Shown: positions 49,701 to 58,352, numbered from the stretch's first letter. The stretch is 64,000 nucleotides of DNA from Methylolobus aquaticus (GCA_004168015.1 SEYW01000005.1:1-64000), one strand, 5' to 3'. Translations and numbers: made by a program. The notes: generated by a model from the letters alone, not told the origin.

Positions 49701-50528
49701 GATCCGGTTCGACTGACCCAGATTTTCGACAATCTGGTGAACAATGCGATTCGCTATACCCCCGAGGGCGGGCAGATCTGGCTTGAGGCCGCGGCCGAGG
49801 AGGGACAAGTCGTCGTGCGGGTCCGCGACTCGGGTATTGGCATCCCTGCCGATCTTTTGCCTCACATCTTCGATCCCTTTGCCCAGGGGCAGCGGGAGCT
49901 CGATCGAGCGGAAGGGGGGCTGGGCATCGGCTTGACGGTCGCCCGTCAGCTGGCCGTCCTGCATGATGGCGACATCGAGGCGCGTAGCGTCGGAGTCGAC
50001 CGGGGCAGCGAGTTCATCGTCCGCCTGCCGCTGGGCGACTGGACGGCAAGCCGCGGGCCAGTCGAGTCCACGGCGCCGCAACCCGCGGAGGTGGCCCCTC
50101 TGCGGCCGCTTCGCGTGCTGATCGTCGACGACAATGTGGATGCCGCTCACAGTCTCACTCTGCTGCTCGAATACTTCGGCATCGAGGTGCAAACCGCTGC
50201 GGACGGGTTGGAAGGACTGGAACTGGCGAGCGGTGCTGGCCCGGACCTGGTCCTGTTGGACATCGGTTTGCCGGGCATGGACGGTTTCGAAGTGGCGCGG
50301 CGCCTGCGGCAGATGGACGCAACCCGGTCGGCGCGCATCATTGCGGTGACGGGCTATGCTCAGCCGGAATACCGGGTGCGGGCCCGGAAGGCCGGTTTCG
50401 ACGGCTATCTGGTCAAGCCGATTCGCCTCGACCAGATCCGCGACCTGGTGGACTCATTTTCCGAAGGCCCCGGGCCCTCATCTCCGCGGGCGCCGGATTT
50501 CGTCGCGCCACAGAGTCGCACCGAATGA
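46746..50528 (+). CDS. soluble hybrid histidine kinase with multiple PAS domains and receiver
   Basis: About 1260 residues without a membrane helix, so probably cytoplasmic. A helical N-terminus (about 1-110) is followed by about six PAS modules, several ending in the linker DITERK or VDLTEER. HisKA reads DEFIAMLGHELRNPLAPI, with the HELRNPL type of phospho-acceptor box, unlike the HEIRTPMN of the two other kinases. An ATPase domain (NNAIRYTPEGGQI, GLGIGLTVARQL) and a C-terminal receiver (DLVLLDIGLPGMDGFEVA) follow. No HPt is present. Signal and target unknown. Confidence 0.92.
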   Translation: MADPYRELLGLLRECGVTEPETLRRTMERVTTWAAHHFPAEHTLIGDVDLDAEPLALRRREHEDLLVHLQQWRPQGASDLTERLVAAQAALAKATARDEAKEARYRELLAALPVGVVVQEADGRIVMSNAAAERILGLSGEQLAMRTSADPRWQAIDEGGHPLPGDRHPAMIALATGAAQRDVTMGVRKPDGSLIWISVCAGLLTSNSDPDASRLVVSSFMDITARKRFEDALTESRQQLDMVLERTGTGIWDWDFESGEVWFSPGWYTMLGYVPDELPASVATWHELVHPDDRADAWKVINHLRCARDDGPPYDLVFRMRTKQGEWRCINSRAAVVRRDAQGLPARLVGTHVDLTEERESERALFEEQRKLAGLFKIAPIGIAMAVDRVLIEVNDTLCRLTGYSRDQMVGQDTRFLYADQAEYERAALFKYRKGGADYGNEVDVRWVRKDGVLIDVVLNATYLDPREPRRGITFTVLDMTERRRIAAALRESEETYRLAMEATQDGVWDWNVETGAVRYSPAWQRIVKAPDVPAHYDSWAERMHPGDWPDVERSLQKHLAGGCTLWQKEHRLRLPNGEWKWVLGRGRVVKRDLQGRPLRMVGTVIDIDERKAAERERAVLSDTLEASLNEIYLFDAETLRFRYANQGARSNLGYSMEALRALTPLDLKPQVTPESFKALVAPLLSGQRTVQVFEASHRRADGSLYPVEVHLQLFRQGGEGVYLAVIQDITERKRSEASLQASEQRFRFWVEATESVFWMADRSGALVEPSPSLERLTGLSRECCLGHGRLAAIHPDDREGYAAELGRAVALGEAFELQLRYWDASAGAYRWYLERGVPHRSRDGSIQGWLGAGVSIDRQKCAEAAQQDMIRRKDEFIAMLGHELRNPLAPIQNANDILGAVAGNDPTLQWVHDMVGRHATHLIRLVDDLLDVGRLLRGKIALQTEAIAVVTLLRQLAESHGPEITARGQQLHLSLPEETVVIPGDPVRLTQIFDNLVNNAIRYTPEGGQIWLEAAAEEGQVVVRVRDSGIGIPADLLPHIFDPFAQGQRELDRAEGGLGIGLTVARQLAVLHDGDIEARSVGVDRGSEFIVRLPLGDWTASRGPVESTAPQPAEVAPLRPLRVLIVDDNVDAAHSLTLLLEYFGIEVQTAADGLEGLELASGAGPDLVLLDIGLPGMDGFEVARRLRQMDATRSARIIAVTGYAQPEYRVRARKAGFDGYLVKPIRLDQIRDLVDSFSEGPGPSSPRAPDFVAPQSRTE

Positions 50529-50624
50529 GTCCCGCGGCAGACGCGCCTGCCCTGCCCGGCGCGGACTCGGGTTCGTTAGCGCGGAGCCGTTAGAATTCAA
50601 GGCTCGGTTCAGGGAGGCCGTTCG

Positions 50625-51932
50625 ATGAGACGCTTGACGTCGGTCTTGTGCTTTAGCGCGATGCTCTCGACCCTCGGGCTGGCAGGCTGCAGCAGTCCGA
50701 CGCCGCCCCGGCAGCAGCGGCACACGGTGGCCGCGCCCGAGACAGCTCCGTCTCCCCCGCTCCGTGAGCCGGTCGCGGGGTTCCATCAATCAGGGGATGA
50801 CGACTTTCCCCGCCCCGCCGAACTGGAGCCGCAGATCGATTTCTGGCGTAAGGTTTACGGCACGTGGAGCCGCTCCCAGGTCGCCATCCACGACGACCGG
50901 TATCTCGGCGTCGTCTACGAGCTGCTTGATCTCCCCGGACCGATCACCGAGGGGTACAACGCCCAACAGAAGGAACTCGTCCGAGAACGCAAGGACTACT
51001 GGCAGCAGCGGATGCGCTACCTGGAAGAGGCCTGGGTTCAGAACCGGAGCCTCGGAGCGCCGGACAAGGCCATCATGTCCCGACTCGAGGGGGCAGCCGC
51101 GCGGCCGGATGCGATCCTGGGCGCGGCCGATCGGGTCCGTGCGCAGCGCGGCTTGCGCGAACGCTTCAAGCGCGGCCTGGAGATCAGTGCCCGTTACGAC
51201 CAGACGTTCCGTCGCATTTTCCGCGATGCTGGGCTGCCCGAGGATCTGGCGTATCTTCCGCATGTCGAGTCGTCGTTTCAGGCGCACGCCAAGTCATCGG
51301 CGGGGGCCGTCGGCATCTGGCAATTCACGCGTTCCGCGGCGGAACGGTTCATGACCATGAATGGCGTGGTGGACGAACGACTGGACCCGGTTGCGTCGGC
51401 GCGCGGCGCGGCCCGCTATCTCCGGTACGCGCTGGGCAAGCTCTCCGTGTGGCCGCTGGCTCTGACCAGCTACAACCACGGCATTGCCGGCATGCAGCGG
51501 GCGCGGGAATCGGTGGGCGAGGATTTCGTGCGGATCGTGCGCCACTACGATCATCCGAAGTTCGGCTTCGCCTCCCGGAATTTCTATGCCGAGTTTCTCG
51601 CTGCCCGGGATATCGCGCGGCACCCCCAGCGGTTCTTTCCGGAGGGTTTGCGGGCCGAGCTTCCGCTGGACTGGGAGCGCGTCGTGCTGGCGTCGGACCT
51701 GCCTTTATCCGAGGTGGCGCGGCGCTACGGTGTCGACCGAGACCGCCTGATCGGAATGAATGCCGCGTGGAGCGACTCGGTCACGTCGGAGACGGTGCCG
51801 GTACCGGCCGGCACCGAAGTCTGGTTGCCACCGGGGATGGGCGCGGCGTCAGGAGCTGATGCCGGGGCGGGTCACTCCGAAGCGACGGCCGACCGATTGT
51901 TCGAAATTCGCCCCGCGTCCGCCATCGAATGA
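50625..51932 (+). CDS. membrane-bound lytic murein transglycosylase (MltD-like)
   Basis: 435 residues. The N-terminus ends in the lipobox LAGC, so it is an outer-membrane lipoprotein. The SLT domain has LAYLPHVESSFQAHAKSSAGAVGIWQFTRSAA with the catalytic Glu in HVES, and YNHGIAGMQRA. A C-terminal LysM-like segment (LPLSEVARRYGVDRDRLIGMNAA) could bind peptidoglycan. It cleaves the glycan strands with anhydro-muropeptide products. The gene follows the third kinase by about 100 bases. Confidence 0.93.
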   Translation: MRRLTSVLCFSAMLSTLGLAGCSSPTPPRQQRHTVAAPETAPSPPLREPVAGFHQSGDDDFPRPAELEPQIDFWRKVYGTWSRSQVAIHDDRYLGVVYELLDLPGPITEGYNAQQKELVRERKDYWQQRMRYLEEAWVQNRSLGAPDKAIMSRLEGAAARPDAILGAADRVRAQRGLRERFKRGLEISARYDQTFRRIFRDAGLPEDLAYLPHVESSFQAHAKSSAGAVGIWQFTRSAAERFMTMNGVVDERLDPVASARGAARYLRYALGKLSVWPLALTSYNHGIAGMQRARESVGEDFVRIVRHYDHPKFGFASRNFYAEFLAARDIARHPQRFFPEGLRAELPLDWERVVLASDLPLSEVARRYGVDRDRLIGMNAAWSDSVTSETVPVPAGTEVWLPPGMGAASGADAGAGHSEATADRLFEIRPASAIE

Positions 51933-51957
51933 TGATGCCCCGGTATGGTGGCGCGCC

Positions 51958-52437
51958 TCACACTGTCGCAGCGTCGGCGCGGTGGCGATACGCGGCCAAC
52001 GCGTCTCGCAGTGAGGTCAGCGTGACGGGCTTGACCAGAAATTCATCGAAGCCGGCATTCCTGGCACTGTTCCGAAGCTCCCGTGAGGCGTAGCCCGTCA
52101 TCGCGATGAGGTGGGCCGTCGAGCCACCGTCGATCGCCCGGATACGGCCAGCGACTTCGAACCCGTCCATGCCCGGCATGCTGATGTCGAGTACGATGAC
52201 GTCGGGATGGAACCATGTCGCCGCCGCGATCGCCTCGCCGCCCTCGGTGGCCGTTCTAACCTCGTGGCCGTCCATCCCGAGCAGGAACGCCAGCGTTTCC
52301 GCCGCATCCGGGTAGTCATCGACGACCAGGATGCGGAGGTGGCCGGGACTCGCCCGAAAATGGGGCGGCGCTACGGGCCTGGCTACAGGTATGCGGAAGG
52401 CTCCCATGCCCGTCAGCCGGAGATAACGTCCGGGCAT
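51958..52437 (-). CDS. stand-alone response regulator receiver protein
   Basis: 159 residues with one receiver domain: ILVVDDYPDAAETLAFLL, the phospho-acceptor Asp in VIVLDISMPGMDGFEVAGRIRA, and the switch region AMTGYASRE...FLVKPV. No output domain follows. The receiver is close in style to the one at the end of the third hybrid kinase (both read MPGMDGFEVA or LPGMDGFEVA and MTGYA or VTGYA). It could receive phosphate from that kinase. It converges with the MltD-like gene. Confidence 0.88.
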   Translation of the reverse strand: MPGRYLRLTGMGAFRIPVARPVAPPHFRASPGHLRILVVDDYPDAAETLAFLLGMDGHEVRTATEGGEAIAAATWFHPDVIVLDISMPGMDGFEVAGRIRAIDGGSTAHLIAMTGYASRELRNSARNAGFDEFLVKPVTLTSLRDALAAYRHRADAATV

Positions 52438-52862
52438 GAACCCGACCGCTCGCAGCGGGGCGTCGTCGGCCAGCCTCGCACTGCTACGAGTTCCGTTGCG
52501 GTCTTGGTGTCAGTCGACATGCTCACCCCGGTTACGCTGAAAGAAGTCGCCCTCGGCTCTGCCGATCGCGCGGCGGCAAACCCCAGGACCCGCGCAGCCG
52601 CGCATGTTACCGAAACTCGAGCCGACTTGGAACAGAACAGACTCAGAGCCCGTCGCGGTCGACTCGGCTGGCGCGACCGGCGGAAATGCTGCGATAATCC
52701 GGCCCGGCAACTGCTCGTCCGAATCCTCGCCGACGGGTTCGTAGAGACTACACTTCGTGGACTCCCCGCACTGCTGCGATCCTTTCCGCCGTATGTCTCC
52801 ATACCCACGATCCAGAGTCGCGACCCGCTTCAACCGTGCGTCCACTCATTGCTTCGAGCGGC
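52438..52862. other. intergenic region before the DUF937-OmpA gene
   Basis: About 425 bases. Frames on both strands are open but Arg/Ser-rich and match nothing I recognise. It must hold the divergent promoters of the receiver and OmpA-like genes, but I cannot place them. Confidence 0.4.
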
Positions 52863-54392
52863 ATGGCTAGCGCATCCGACGCCATCCCTTCCCGTTTGGC
52901 CGGCGAACATTCTCGCCGGCGCGACGCCTCCCACCCGTGGAGTCGGGCCCCATGGCTCCCGACCGAGACATCAGGCCTGCTCGAACTCATCCGCAGTCGT
53001 CTCGACGAACCCGTACTGCAGCGCCTGGCCTGCCTGTTACGTTCCGGCCAGCCCCAGACCCGGAGTTCGGTCGAGGCCGTGCTCCCACCGCTGTTGGTCG
53101 GACTGATCGGGTTGGCCGCCCGGCCGGGAAAGGAGAGTCGCGTTGCCGAGGTGTTCGAGGCGATCGATGAGTCCCTGCTGGAACGCCTGGCGACCGCGCT
53201 CGACCCTTCCGGTCTGGAGTGCACCCAGGCCCTGGGCCGTCAGGCCATGAACCGCCTCGTCGGGCCCGCCGCCGCGGCCCGCCTCGTTGCGCGCGCGGCC
53301 CGCTACGCGCAACTCGACACCACGGCGGCCCGCGCGCTGCTGGAAACGCTAACGCCGGTCGTCCTGGCTGCTGCCAAGAGCCAGATGCGAGCGCGCGCCG
53401 CGCGTGTAGAAGGGCTGTCGGCACCGGCCGCGCTGCCTGCCGATGCATCGCACCAACCGATCCGGGCACTCGAACCGCCTTGCCTTCCTCCGGATTCCGC
53501 CCTGCCGGAAGCACGCGGTAGCTCCGCACCGTTCCGCAAACATTGGGTGGCTGCTGCGGTCAGCCTCGCCTGGTGCCTGTTGCTTGGCTACTGGGCGCTG
53601 TCGCCCATGTCTCCGATCCGCCGGGCCGCGGTGTTTCCGAAAGCCACATCGGCAGCCCTGTCGTTGAGCAATGTCGGAGCCCAGGTGGAGTATGCCGGCG
53701 TGGTCGACAACGAACTCAGTCGAGCACGTGTGCTCGAGATGTTGGCGGACCGGGTGGGTGAGAGCAACCTCGTTGGCGAACTCCGGATCGACGCACGTGT
53801 GCCGCCACCGCCATGGCTCGGCGCGCTGGATTCCGTGCTGTCGTTGGCCCGGCAGCCGGGTGTGGACCTGTTGCTGCGCGGCAGCCGCGTGGACGTGACC
53901 GCGGCGAGTCTCAACGACGGCGCCGGGATCGTGCATAGACTCCGTGCGTTATGGGGCGATCATCTGGCCATCGGGCTCCGCGATCGCCGGATCGATCCGA
54001 TGCGACTGGCCGAACTCGACACCGGTGCCCCGCTCGCCGATCTCGAGACCATGCTCGGCGCCTGGGTGATCCATTTCTCCCCCGACAGCGACGAAGTACC
54101 AGCTGCGCACCGTCCGTTGATTCGCCGTGTGGCGCACCTGATGGACCGATTGCCGGAGGGGGCCGTCGTCGATGTTTGCGGGCATACGGACGATACCGGC
54201 GATGCCGGGGTGAATCTGACCTTGTCACAGGTCCGGGCGGAGTCGGTCCGCGAGGCCTTGATCGACGCCGGCGCCAACCCCGCCCGCTTGCGCGTCAGAG
54301 GGTATGGCAGCCAGCGGCCGGTTGCCGGGAATGAACGCCCGCACGGACGTTCGATGAACCGTCGGATCGAGTTCGTCCTTCGCCGCGATTGA
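52863..54392 (+). CDS. DUF937 - BON-like - OmpA-family protein
   Basis: About 509 residues in three parts. The N-terminus (about 25-165) resembles DUF937 (GLLELIRSRLDEPVLQRLACLL, EAVLPPLLVGLIGLAA). One membrane helix at about 225-245 (WVAAAVSLAWCLLLGYWAL) is followed by a periplasmic BON-like repeat region. The C-terminal OmpA domain has VIHFSPDSDEVP and VCGHTDDTGDAGVN, and ends RSMNRRIEFVL, the peptidoglycan-binding pattern. It probably links the inner membrane to the cell wall. ATG 52863 chosen; a GTG lies 27 bases earlier. Confidence 0.82.
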   Translation: MASASDAIPSRLAGEHSRRRDASHPWSRAPWLPTETSGLLELIRSRLDEPVLQRLACLLRSGQPQTRSSVEAVLPPLLVGLIGLAARPGKESRVAEVFEAIDESLLERLATALDPSGLECTQALGRQAMNRLVGPAAAARLVARAARYAQLDTTAARALLETLTPVVLAAAKSQMRARAARVEGLSAPAALPADASHQPIRALEPPCLPPDSALPEARGSSAPFRKHWVAAAVSLAWCLLLGYWALSPMSPIRRAAVFPKATSAALSLSNVGAQVEYAGVVDNELSRARVLEMLADRVGESNLVGELRIDARVPPPPWLGALDSVLSLARQPGVDLLLRGSRVDVTAASLNDGAGIVHRLRALWGDHLAIGLRDRRIDPMRLAELDTGAPLADLETMLGAWVIHFSPDSDEVPAAHRPLIRRVAHLMDRLPEGAVVDVCGHTDDTGDAGVNLTLSQVRAESVREALIDAGANPARLRVRGYGSQRPVAGNERPHGRSMNRRIEFVLRRD

Positions 54393-54409
54393 GCGGGATC
54401 GGCGCCACG

Positions 54410-55201
54410 ATGTTCCGTCTGAGCCGAATGCCCCGGATCGCCACCGGGATAGCGAGAGGGTGTTTTAGCGTGCTCGAGTTGACGTACCGCGCTGTCCGCC
54501 TAAGCCTCTCGGTGGGCGCTTCCGCTGCGGTTCTCGCAAGCGTCGGTTGTGGTGGGGCCGAACCGATCGCCCCAAGCCGTTATGAGGTGACGGCGCAGGT
54601 CATCGACAGCCGCACGGGACAGCCTGTTTCCCCGCCGAAGCCAGCCAAGCGTCCGTCGCCCGAACTGCCCTCGGTACGCGCTGCCGAGCCGGTGTTCCGG
54701 AAGCTCGAGCCGATTCCGGACGTGGAGCCTGAACCCGGCGCCCAGCCCGCGCCGCAGCGAACTGCGGAGGAAGAGGCCCTGGTCGGGGTTGCCAGGGAAC
54801 GCCCTTTCCTCCCCGTTGAAGCGAGGGTCGATGGTCAGGCCGTCGTCATGAATTTCGTTGGCGGCGACGACCGGTGTCGCACGGTTGCAGTGACCTATCC
54901 GGCGCGGCGGGTCGCCGAGCTATGGCGGGTCTGCTCGGACGGCCAGTACACCTTGGACCGGGAAGCGGAGGCGATTCCCGATCTGCCGAACGATCCGGGA
55001 CTGCAGGCGGCACGACAGGCCGCAGCGCATTGGGCCTATGCCAACGGACGCGCCGATTCGTCGTACGGCGAACTGAGGGTTAGGGCCCAAGCGTCCGGAC
55101 AGAAAGATCAGAACGGCTGTATGGTCGTTCGGAATGCCGTCACGTGGAATGGCGTCACCATCGGCATGAACGACGACATCCTGTGTTCCGCGCCGGAGTG
55201 A
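54410..55201 (+). CDS. hypothetical exported protein
   Basis: About 263 residues. After a long leader, the hydrophobic segment LSVGASAAVLASVGC ends in a possible lipobox Cys. A Pro/Glu-rich linker (about 70-125) precedes a C-terminal domain with four Cys (DDRCRTVA, WRVCSDGQ, DQNGCMVV, ILCSAPE), consistent with two disulfides. I do not recognise it. It starts 17 bases after the OmpA gene (a TTG overlapping the stop is also possible), so it is probably co-expressed and may work with it in the envelope. Confidence 0.65.
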   Translation: MFRLSRMPRIATGIARGCFSVLELTYRAVRLSLSVGASAAVLASVGCGGAEPIAPSRYEVTAQVIDSRTGQPVSPPKPAKRPSPELPSVRAAEPVFRKLEPIPDVEPEPGAQPAPQRTAEEEALVGVARERPFLPVEARVDGQAVVMNFVGGDDRCRTVAVTYPARRVAELWRVCSDGQYTLDREAEAIPDLPNDPGLQAARQAAAHWAYANGRADSSYGELRVRAQASGQKDQNGCMVVRNAVTWNGVTIGMNDDILCSAPE

Positions 55202-55274
55202 GGCCGTTAAACCAGAGCCAACTTCCTCCCGGGACGGGTCGTGTCGCGACTGCAAACAATCCGCGCTGAGGGCG

Positions 55275-56636
55275 TCAGTTGAGTTGGTATTTCTTCCGTT
55301 TGCGCCAGAAAGTCGCACGACTCATCCCGCAGATGCGCGCGGCTTCTTCCAGATTTCCGCCGGTGACCTGCAGGGCTTCGCGGATCAGCTCGGCTTCATC
55401 CTGGCGGCGAGCCGGTCGTAGCGGCATCGCCAACGCGGAGAGCGTTGCAGGTGGTCCTTCCCGGAATTCGGGCGGGAGATCCTCCAGCGTCAACTCGGTG
55501 CCGCGGCCGACGGCGAAGGCGTACTCGATGACGTTTTGCAGTTCCCTGACGTTGCCCGGCCAGGCATAGTCCAGCAGTCGCCGCATCGCGCCGGGCGCGA
55601 TCGTCTCGATGTGCCGCGGACCCTGGCGATTATGCTGGTCGATGTACAGCCACAGCAGATGGCTGACATCCTGCCGACGCTCCCGCAGCGGGGGCAAAAA
55701 GAGGGGCACGACGCGCAGGCGGTACATCAGGTCCTCCCGAAAACGCCCGGCTTTGACCTCTTCGCGCAGCGCGCGATGCGTGGCGCCGATGATCCGGACA
55801 TCCACCGTCACGGCCCGGTCGCTGCCGACCGGCATGAAGCTGCGCTCCTGCAGCACGCGCAAGAGCTTGGCTTGCAGTTCGAGCGGCAATTCGGCGACCT
55901 CATCCAGGAACAGGGTGCCGCCGTTGGCTTGCTGGAAAACGCCCGGATGATCACGGACGGCACCGGTAAAGGCGCCCTTGACGTGCCCGAACAATTCACT
56001 TTCCAGCAGGCTCGGGGTCAGCGCGGCGCAATTGATTGCCAGGAAGGGCTGGTTCCTTCGCTGACTTTCCCGGTGCAGTGCACGTGCGACCAATTCCTTG
56101 CCGGTTCCCGACTCTCCGCGGATCAGCACCGTCGCGTCGGTCTCGGCCACGTTGCGTATGATCCGGATCGCCTCCTTCATGACGGGATCGCGCGACACGA
56201 TTCCATGGAAGCTCTCAACGTCCGTACGTGAGGGGGTGACCGGAACCTCTCCGGTGTCCGCCTGCAACAGTTCGATCGCGCCGGCGAATTCTCCCGCGGC
56301 ATCGAAGAAGGCTCGCGCGGTGCGGCGACAGGCCATGGCTTTGCCTCCGGTGCGCTGCAGCGTTACCGGCTGGGCCTTGATCAGCCCCTGCGCGGCGAGT
56401 TCGGCCGCATCGGGCGCCGCATGACAACCCAGTGCCTCATGGCACGGAACGCCCAGCACTTTCTCCGACCCCAGGCCGAACATCCGTTCGGCGCCACTGC
56501 TCCAGAACAGAATCCGGCTGTGCGCATCGACAACGAAGACGGCCGCGTCGTCGATCAGATCGGTAAAGACATCGAAGGCGGTGTCGGGACCGATCTGACT
56601 GAGCCAGCGATTGAAGAAGGGTGAAGACTGGGCCAT
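55275..56636 (-). CDS. sigma-54 dependent activator with PAS sensor (FisR-like candidate)
   Basis: 453 residues: an N-terminal PAS-type sensor (about 20-135), an AAA+ domain with GESGTGKE and the sigma-54 contact loop GAFTGA, and a C-terminal Fis-type helix-turn-helix ([24 protein letters not shown]). The sensor has Cys65, Cys71 and Cys103. Known FisR regulators sense sulfane sulfur through three cysteines in this region and switch on sulfide oxidation genes with sigma-54. The cysteine spacing differs here, so FisR is a hypothesis supported by the divergent sqr gene and its sigma-54 promoter. Confidence 0.93.
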   Translation of the reverse strand: MAQSSPFFNRWLSQIGPDTAFDVFTDLIDDAAVFVVDAHSRILFWSSGAERMFGLGSEKVLGVPCHEALGCHAAPDAAELAAQGLIKAQPVTLQRTGGKAMACRRTARAFFDAAGEFAGAIELLQADTGEVPVTPSRTDVESFHGIVSRDPVMKEAIRIIRNVAETDATVLIRGESGTGKELVARALHRESQRRNQPFLAINCAALTPSLLESELFGHVKGAFTGAVRDHPGVFQQANGGTLFLDEVAELPLELQAKLLRVLQERSFMPVGSDRAVTVDVRIIGATHRALREEVKAGRFREDLMYRLRVVPLFLPPLRERRQDVSHLLWLYIDQHNRQGPRHIETIAPGAMRRLLDYAWPGNVRELQNVIEYAFAVGRGTELTLEDLPPEFREGPPATLSALAMPLRPARRQDEAELIREALQVTGGNLEEAARICGMSRATFWRKRKKYQLN

Positions 56637-56654
56637 GGCGCGCGGCGTTTCGGA

Positions 56655-56706
56655 GATGTTTCAACTCTGCGACAGTAATTTAGCATGGATGTTTCCCCGA
56701 TGTTTC
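56655..56706. promoter_or_regulatory. three GATGTTTC repeats, candidate activator binding sites
   Basis: GATGTTTC occurs at 56655-56662, 56688-56695 and 56699-56706. Starts are 33 and 11 bases apart, close to whole helical turns, so all face the same side of the DNA. The first and third extend to GATGTTTCAA. They lie 86-137 bases upstream of the sigma-54 promoter and just before the regulator gene, the normal place for an upstream activating sequence. Confidence 0.55.
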
Positions 56707-56791
56707 AATATGAGATATCTGCCGAATGCTCTGGCGCATGCTGATTCGCTGAAGCCCGCAGGACCGCGGGGCGGTCCGGACGATAGCGGTC

Positions 56792-56807
56792 TGGCATGGT
56801 CCTTGTT
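56792..56807 (+). promoter_or_regulatory. sigma-54 promoter of sqr
   Basis: TGGCATGGTCCTTGTT matches the -24/-12 consensus TGGCAC-N5-TTGC with exact spacing and two mismatched bases. It points to sqr, giving a leader of about 235 bases. A sigma-54 activator gene is divergent from it, which supports the call. Confidence 0.75.
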
Positions 56808-56861
56808 ATGGGTACATTATCGATTGCTGATCTGCATGGACCGCGGAGACCTGCGCTATGA

Positions 56862-56890
56862 TGCGCGGGCTTGGCTTTCGAGCCCGCGCA
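56862..56890 (+). promoter_or_regulatory. perfect inverted repeat in the sqr leader
   Basis: TGCGCGGGCT and AGCCCGCGCA form a perfect 10-bp stem with a 9-base loop, in the leader about 55 bases after the promoter. It may stabilise the message, attenuate it, or bind a protein. No T-tract follows. Confidence 0.45.
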
Positions 56891-57053
56891 GGGCAGGAAG
56901 CTTACCGGCGATGCGATGTATTCGAGCTGCTCCGAGGGTTACGGAAATCCCGAGGCGGCACTGGCGTTGCCGGATTTAGGGGGCGTCCGGGTGTAGGTTC
57001 CCCGATTGCGTAGGCACGCGACCTCACCAATAACACAAAAGAGGAGATAGCTC

Positions 57054-58328
57054 GTGGCAAAAATAGTCATCATCGGGGCCGGCATCGGCGGTATTCCCAT
57101 GGCCTTCGAAATGCGGGAGAACGCGCGCAAGGAGGACGAGGTCGTCGTCATTGCCGATACGCCGACCTTCCATTTCGTGCCCTCCAACCCGTGGGTTGCG
57201 GTCAACTGGCGCAAGCCGGAGGACATCAAGGTCGAGCTCGCGCCGGTCTTCAAGAAAAAGAAGATCGGCTTCATCCAGCAGCAGGTCAAGCGGGTACATC
57301 CCGAACGCAGCCAGCTCGAACTGGCCGACGGCAGTCAGGTGGGTTACGACTACCTGATCATCGCGACCGGTCCGAAGCTCGCGTTCGAGGAAATCCCCGG
57401 GCTCGGGCCGGAGGGCCATACCCGCTCGGTCTGCCACGTCGACCATGCCGCGGTGTCCGGGCAGGAATGGGAAAACTTCTGCGCCAACCCCGGCCCGATC
57501 GTCATCGGCGCCGTGCAGGGCGCTTCGTGCTTCGGCCCTGCCTACGAGTATCTGTTCATTGCCGAGAGCGATCTGCGCAAGCGCGGGATCCGCGACAAGG
57601 TGCAGATCACCTATGTCACCTCCGAACCGTATATCGGTCACCTGGGCTTGGGTGGCGTCGGCGACACCAAGGGCCTGCTCGAAAGCGCGATGCGCGACAA
57701 GCACGTCAACTGGATCTGCAATGCCAAGGTCGACAAGGTCGAGGCCGGCATGATGTACGTGACGGAGGTCGACGAGAACGGCCAGGAAAAGAAGAAGCAT
57801 GAGCTGCCCTTCAAGCACAGCATGATGCTGCCCGCTTTCAAGGGCGTGGACGCGGTGTTCGGGATCGACAAGTTGACCAACCCGCGCGGCTTCATCCTGA
57901 TCGACGAGCACCAGCGCAACCCGACCTACAAGAACATCTACTCGATCGGCGTCTGCGTCGCGATCCCACCGCTGGGACAGACACCGGTCCCGACCGGGGT
58001 GCCCAAGACCGGGTACATGATCGAGTCCATGGTGACCGCGACGGCGCACAATGTCCGGGAGGAGATCGACGGCAAGCAGCCGTCCCACAAGGCCACCTGG
58101 AATGCCTTGTGTCTGGCCGACTTCGGCGATCGTGGCGTCGCCTTCCTGGCGATGCCGCAGATTCCGCCGCGCAACGTGCAATGGGCATCCGAAGGCCGCT
58201 GGGTGCACTGGGCGAAGATCGCATACGAAAAGTATTTCATGCGCAAGGTCAGGAAGGGCATCAGCGAGCCGACCTACGAGCGGATGACGCTGAAGGCCAT
58301 GGGTATCATGCGCTTGAAAAAGAGCTAA
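57054..58328 (+). CDS. sqr: sulfide:quinone oxidoreductase
   Basis: 424 residues. The FAD-binding start is KIVIIGAGIGGIPMAFEM. The three catalytic cysteines are in SVCHVDHA, GASCFGPAYEY and NALCLADFGDRG, in the same contexts as in the Acidithiobacillus ferrooxidans enzyme. The C-terminal amphipathic helices (KIAYEKYFMRKVRKG) attach it to the membrane. It oxidises sulfide to sulfane sulfur and passes electrons to quinone. The start is GTG with GGAG upstream. Transcription is probably from the sigma-54 promoter at 56792. Confidence 0.96.
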   Translation: MAKIVIIGAGIGGIPMAFEMRENARKEDEVVVIADTPTFHFVPSNPWVAVNWRKPEDIKVELAPVFKKKKIGFIQQQVKRVHPERSQLELADGSQVGYDYLIIATGPKLAFEEIPGLGPEGHTRSVCHVDHAAVSGQEWENFCANPGPIVIGAVQGASCFGPAYEYLFIAESDLRKRGIRDKVQITYVTSEPYIGHLGLGGVGDTKGLLESAMRDKHVNWICNAKVDKVEAGMMYVTEVDENGQEKKKHELPFKHSMMLPAFKGVDAVFGIDKLTNPRGFILIDEHQRNPTYKNIYSIGVCVAIPPLGQTPVPTGVPKTGYMIESMVTATAHNVREEIDGKQPSHKATWNALCLADFGDRGVAFLAMPQIPPRNVQWASEGRWVHWAKIAYEKYFMRKVRKGISEPTYERMTLKAMGIMRLKKS

Positions 58329-58352
58329 TCCGACTCCGGTCTCTTCCCGCCG

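Noticed and set aside
52413..52808. Minus-strand frame of 131 codons before the OmpA gene
   Set aside because: Overlaps the receiver gene start and reads Arg/Ser-rich with no recognisable motif.
56857..56862. TATGAT as a sigma-70 -10 box for sqr
   Set aside because: No -35 box at a suitable distance, and it overlaps the inverted repeat; the sigma-54 promoter is a far better fit.
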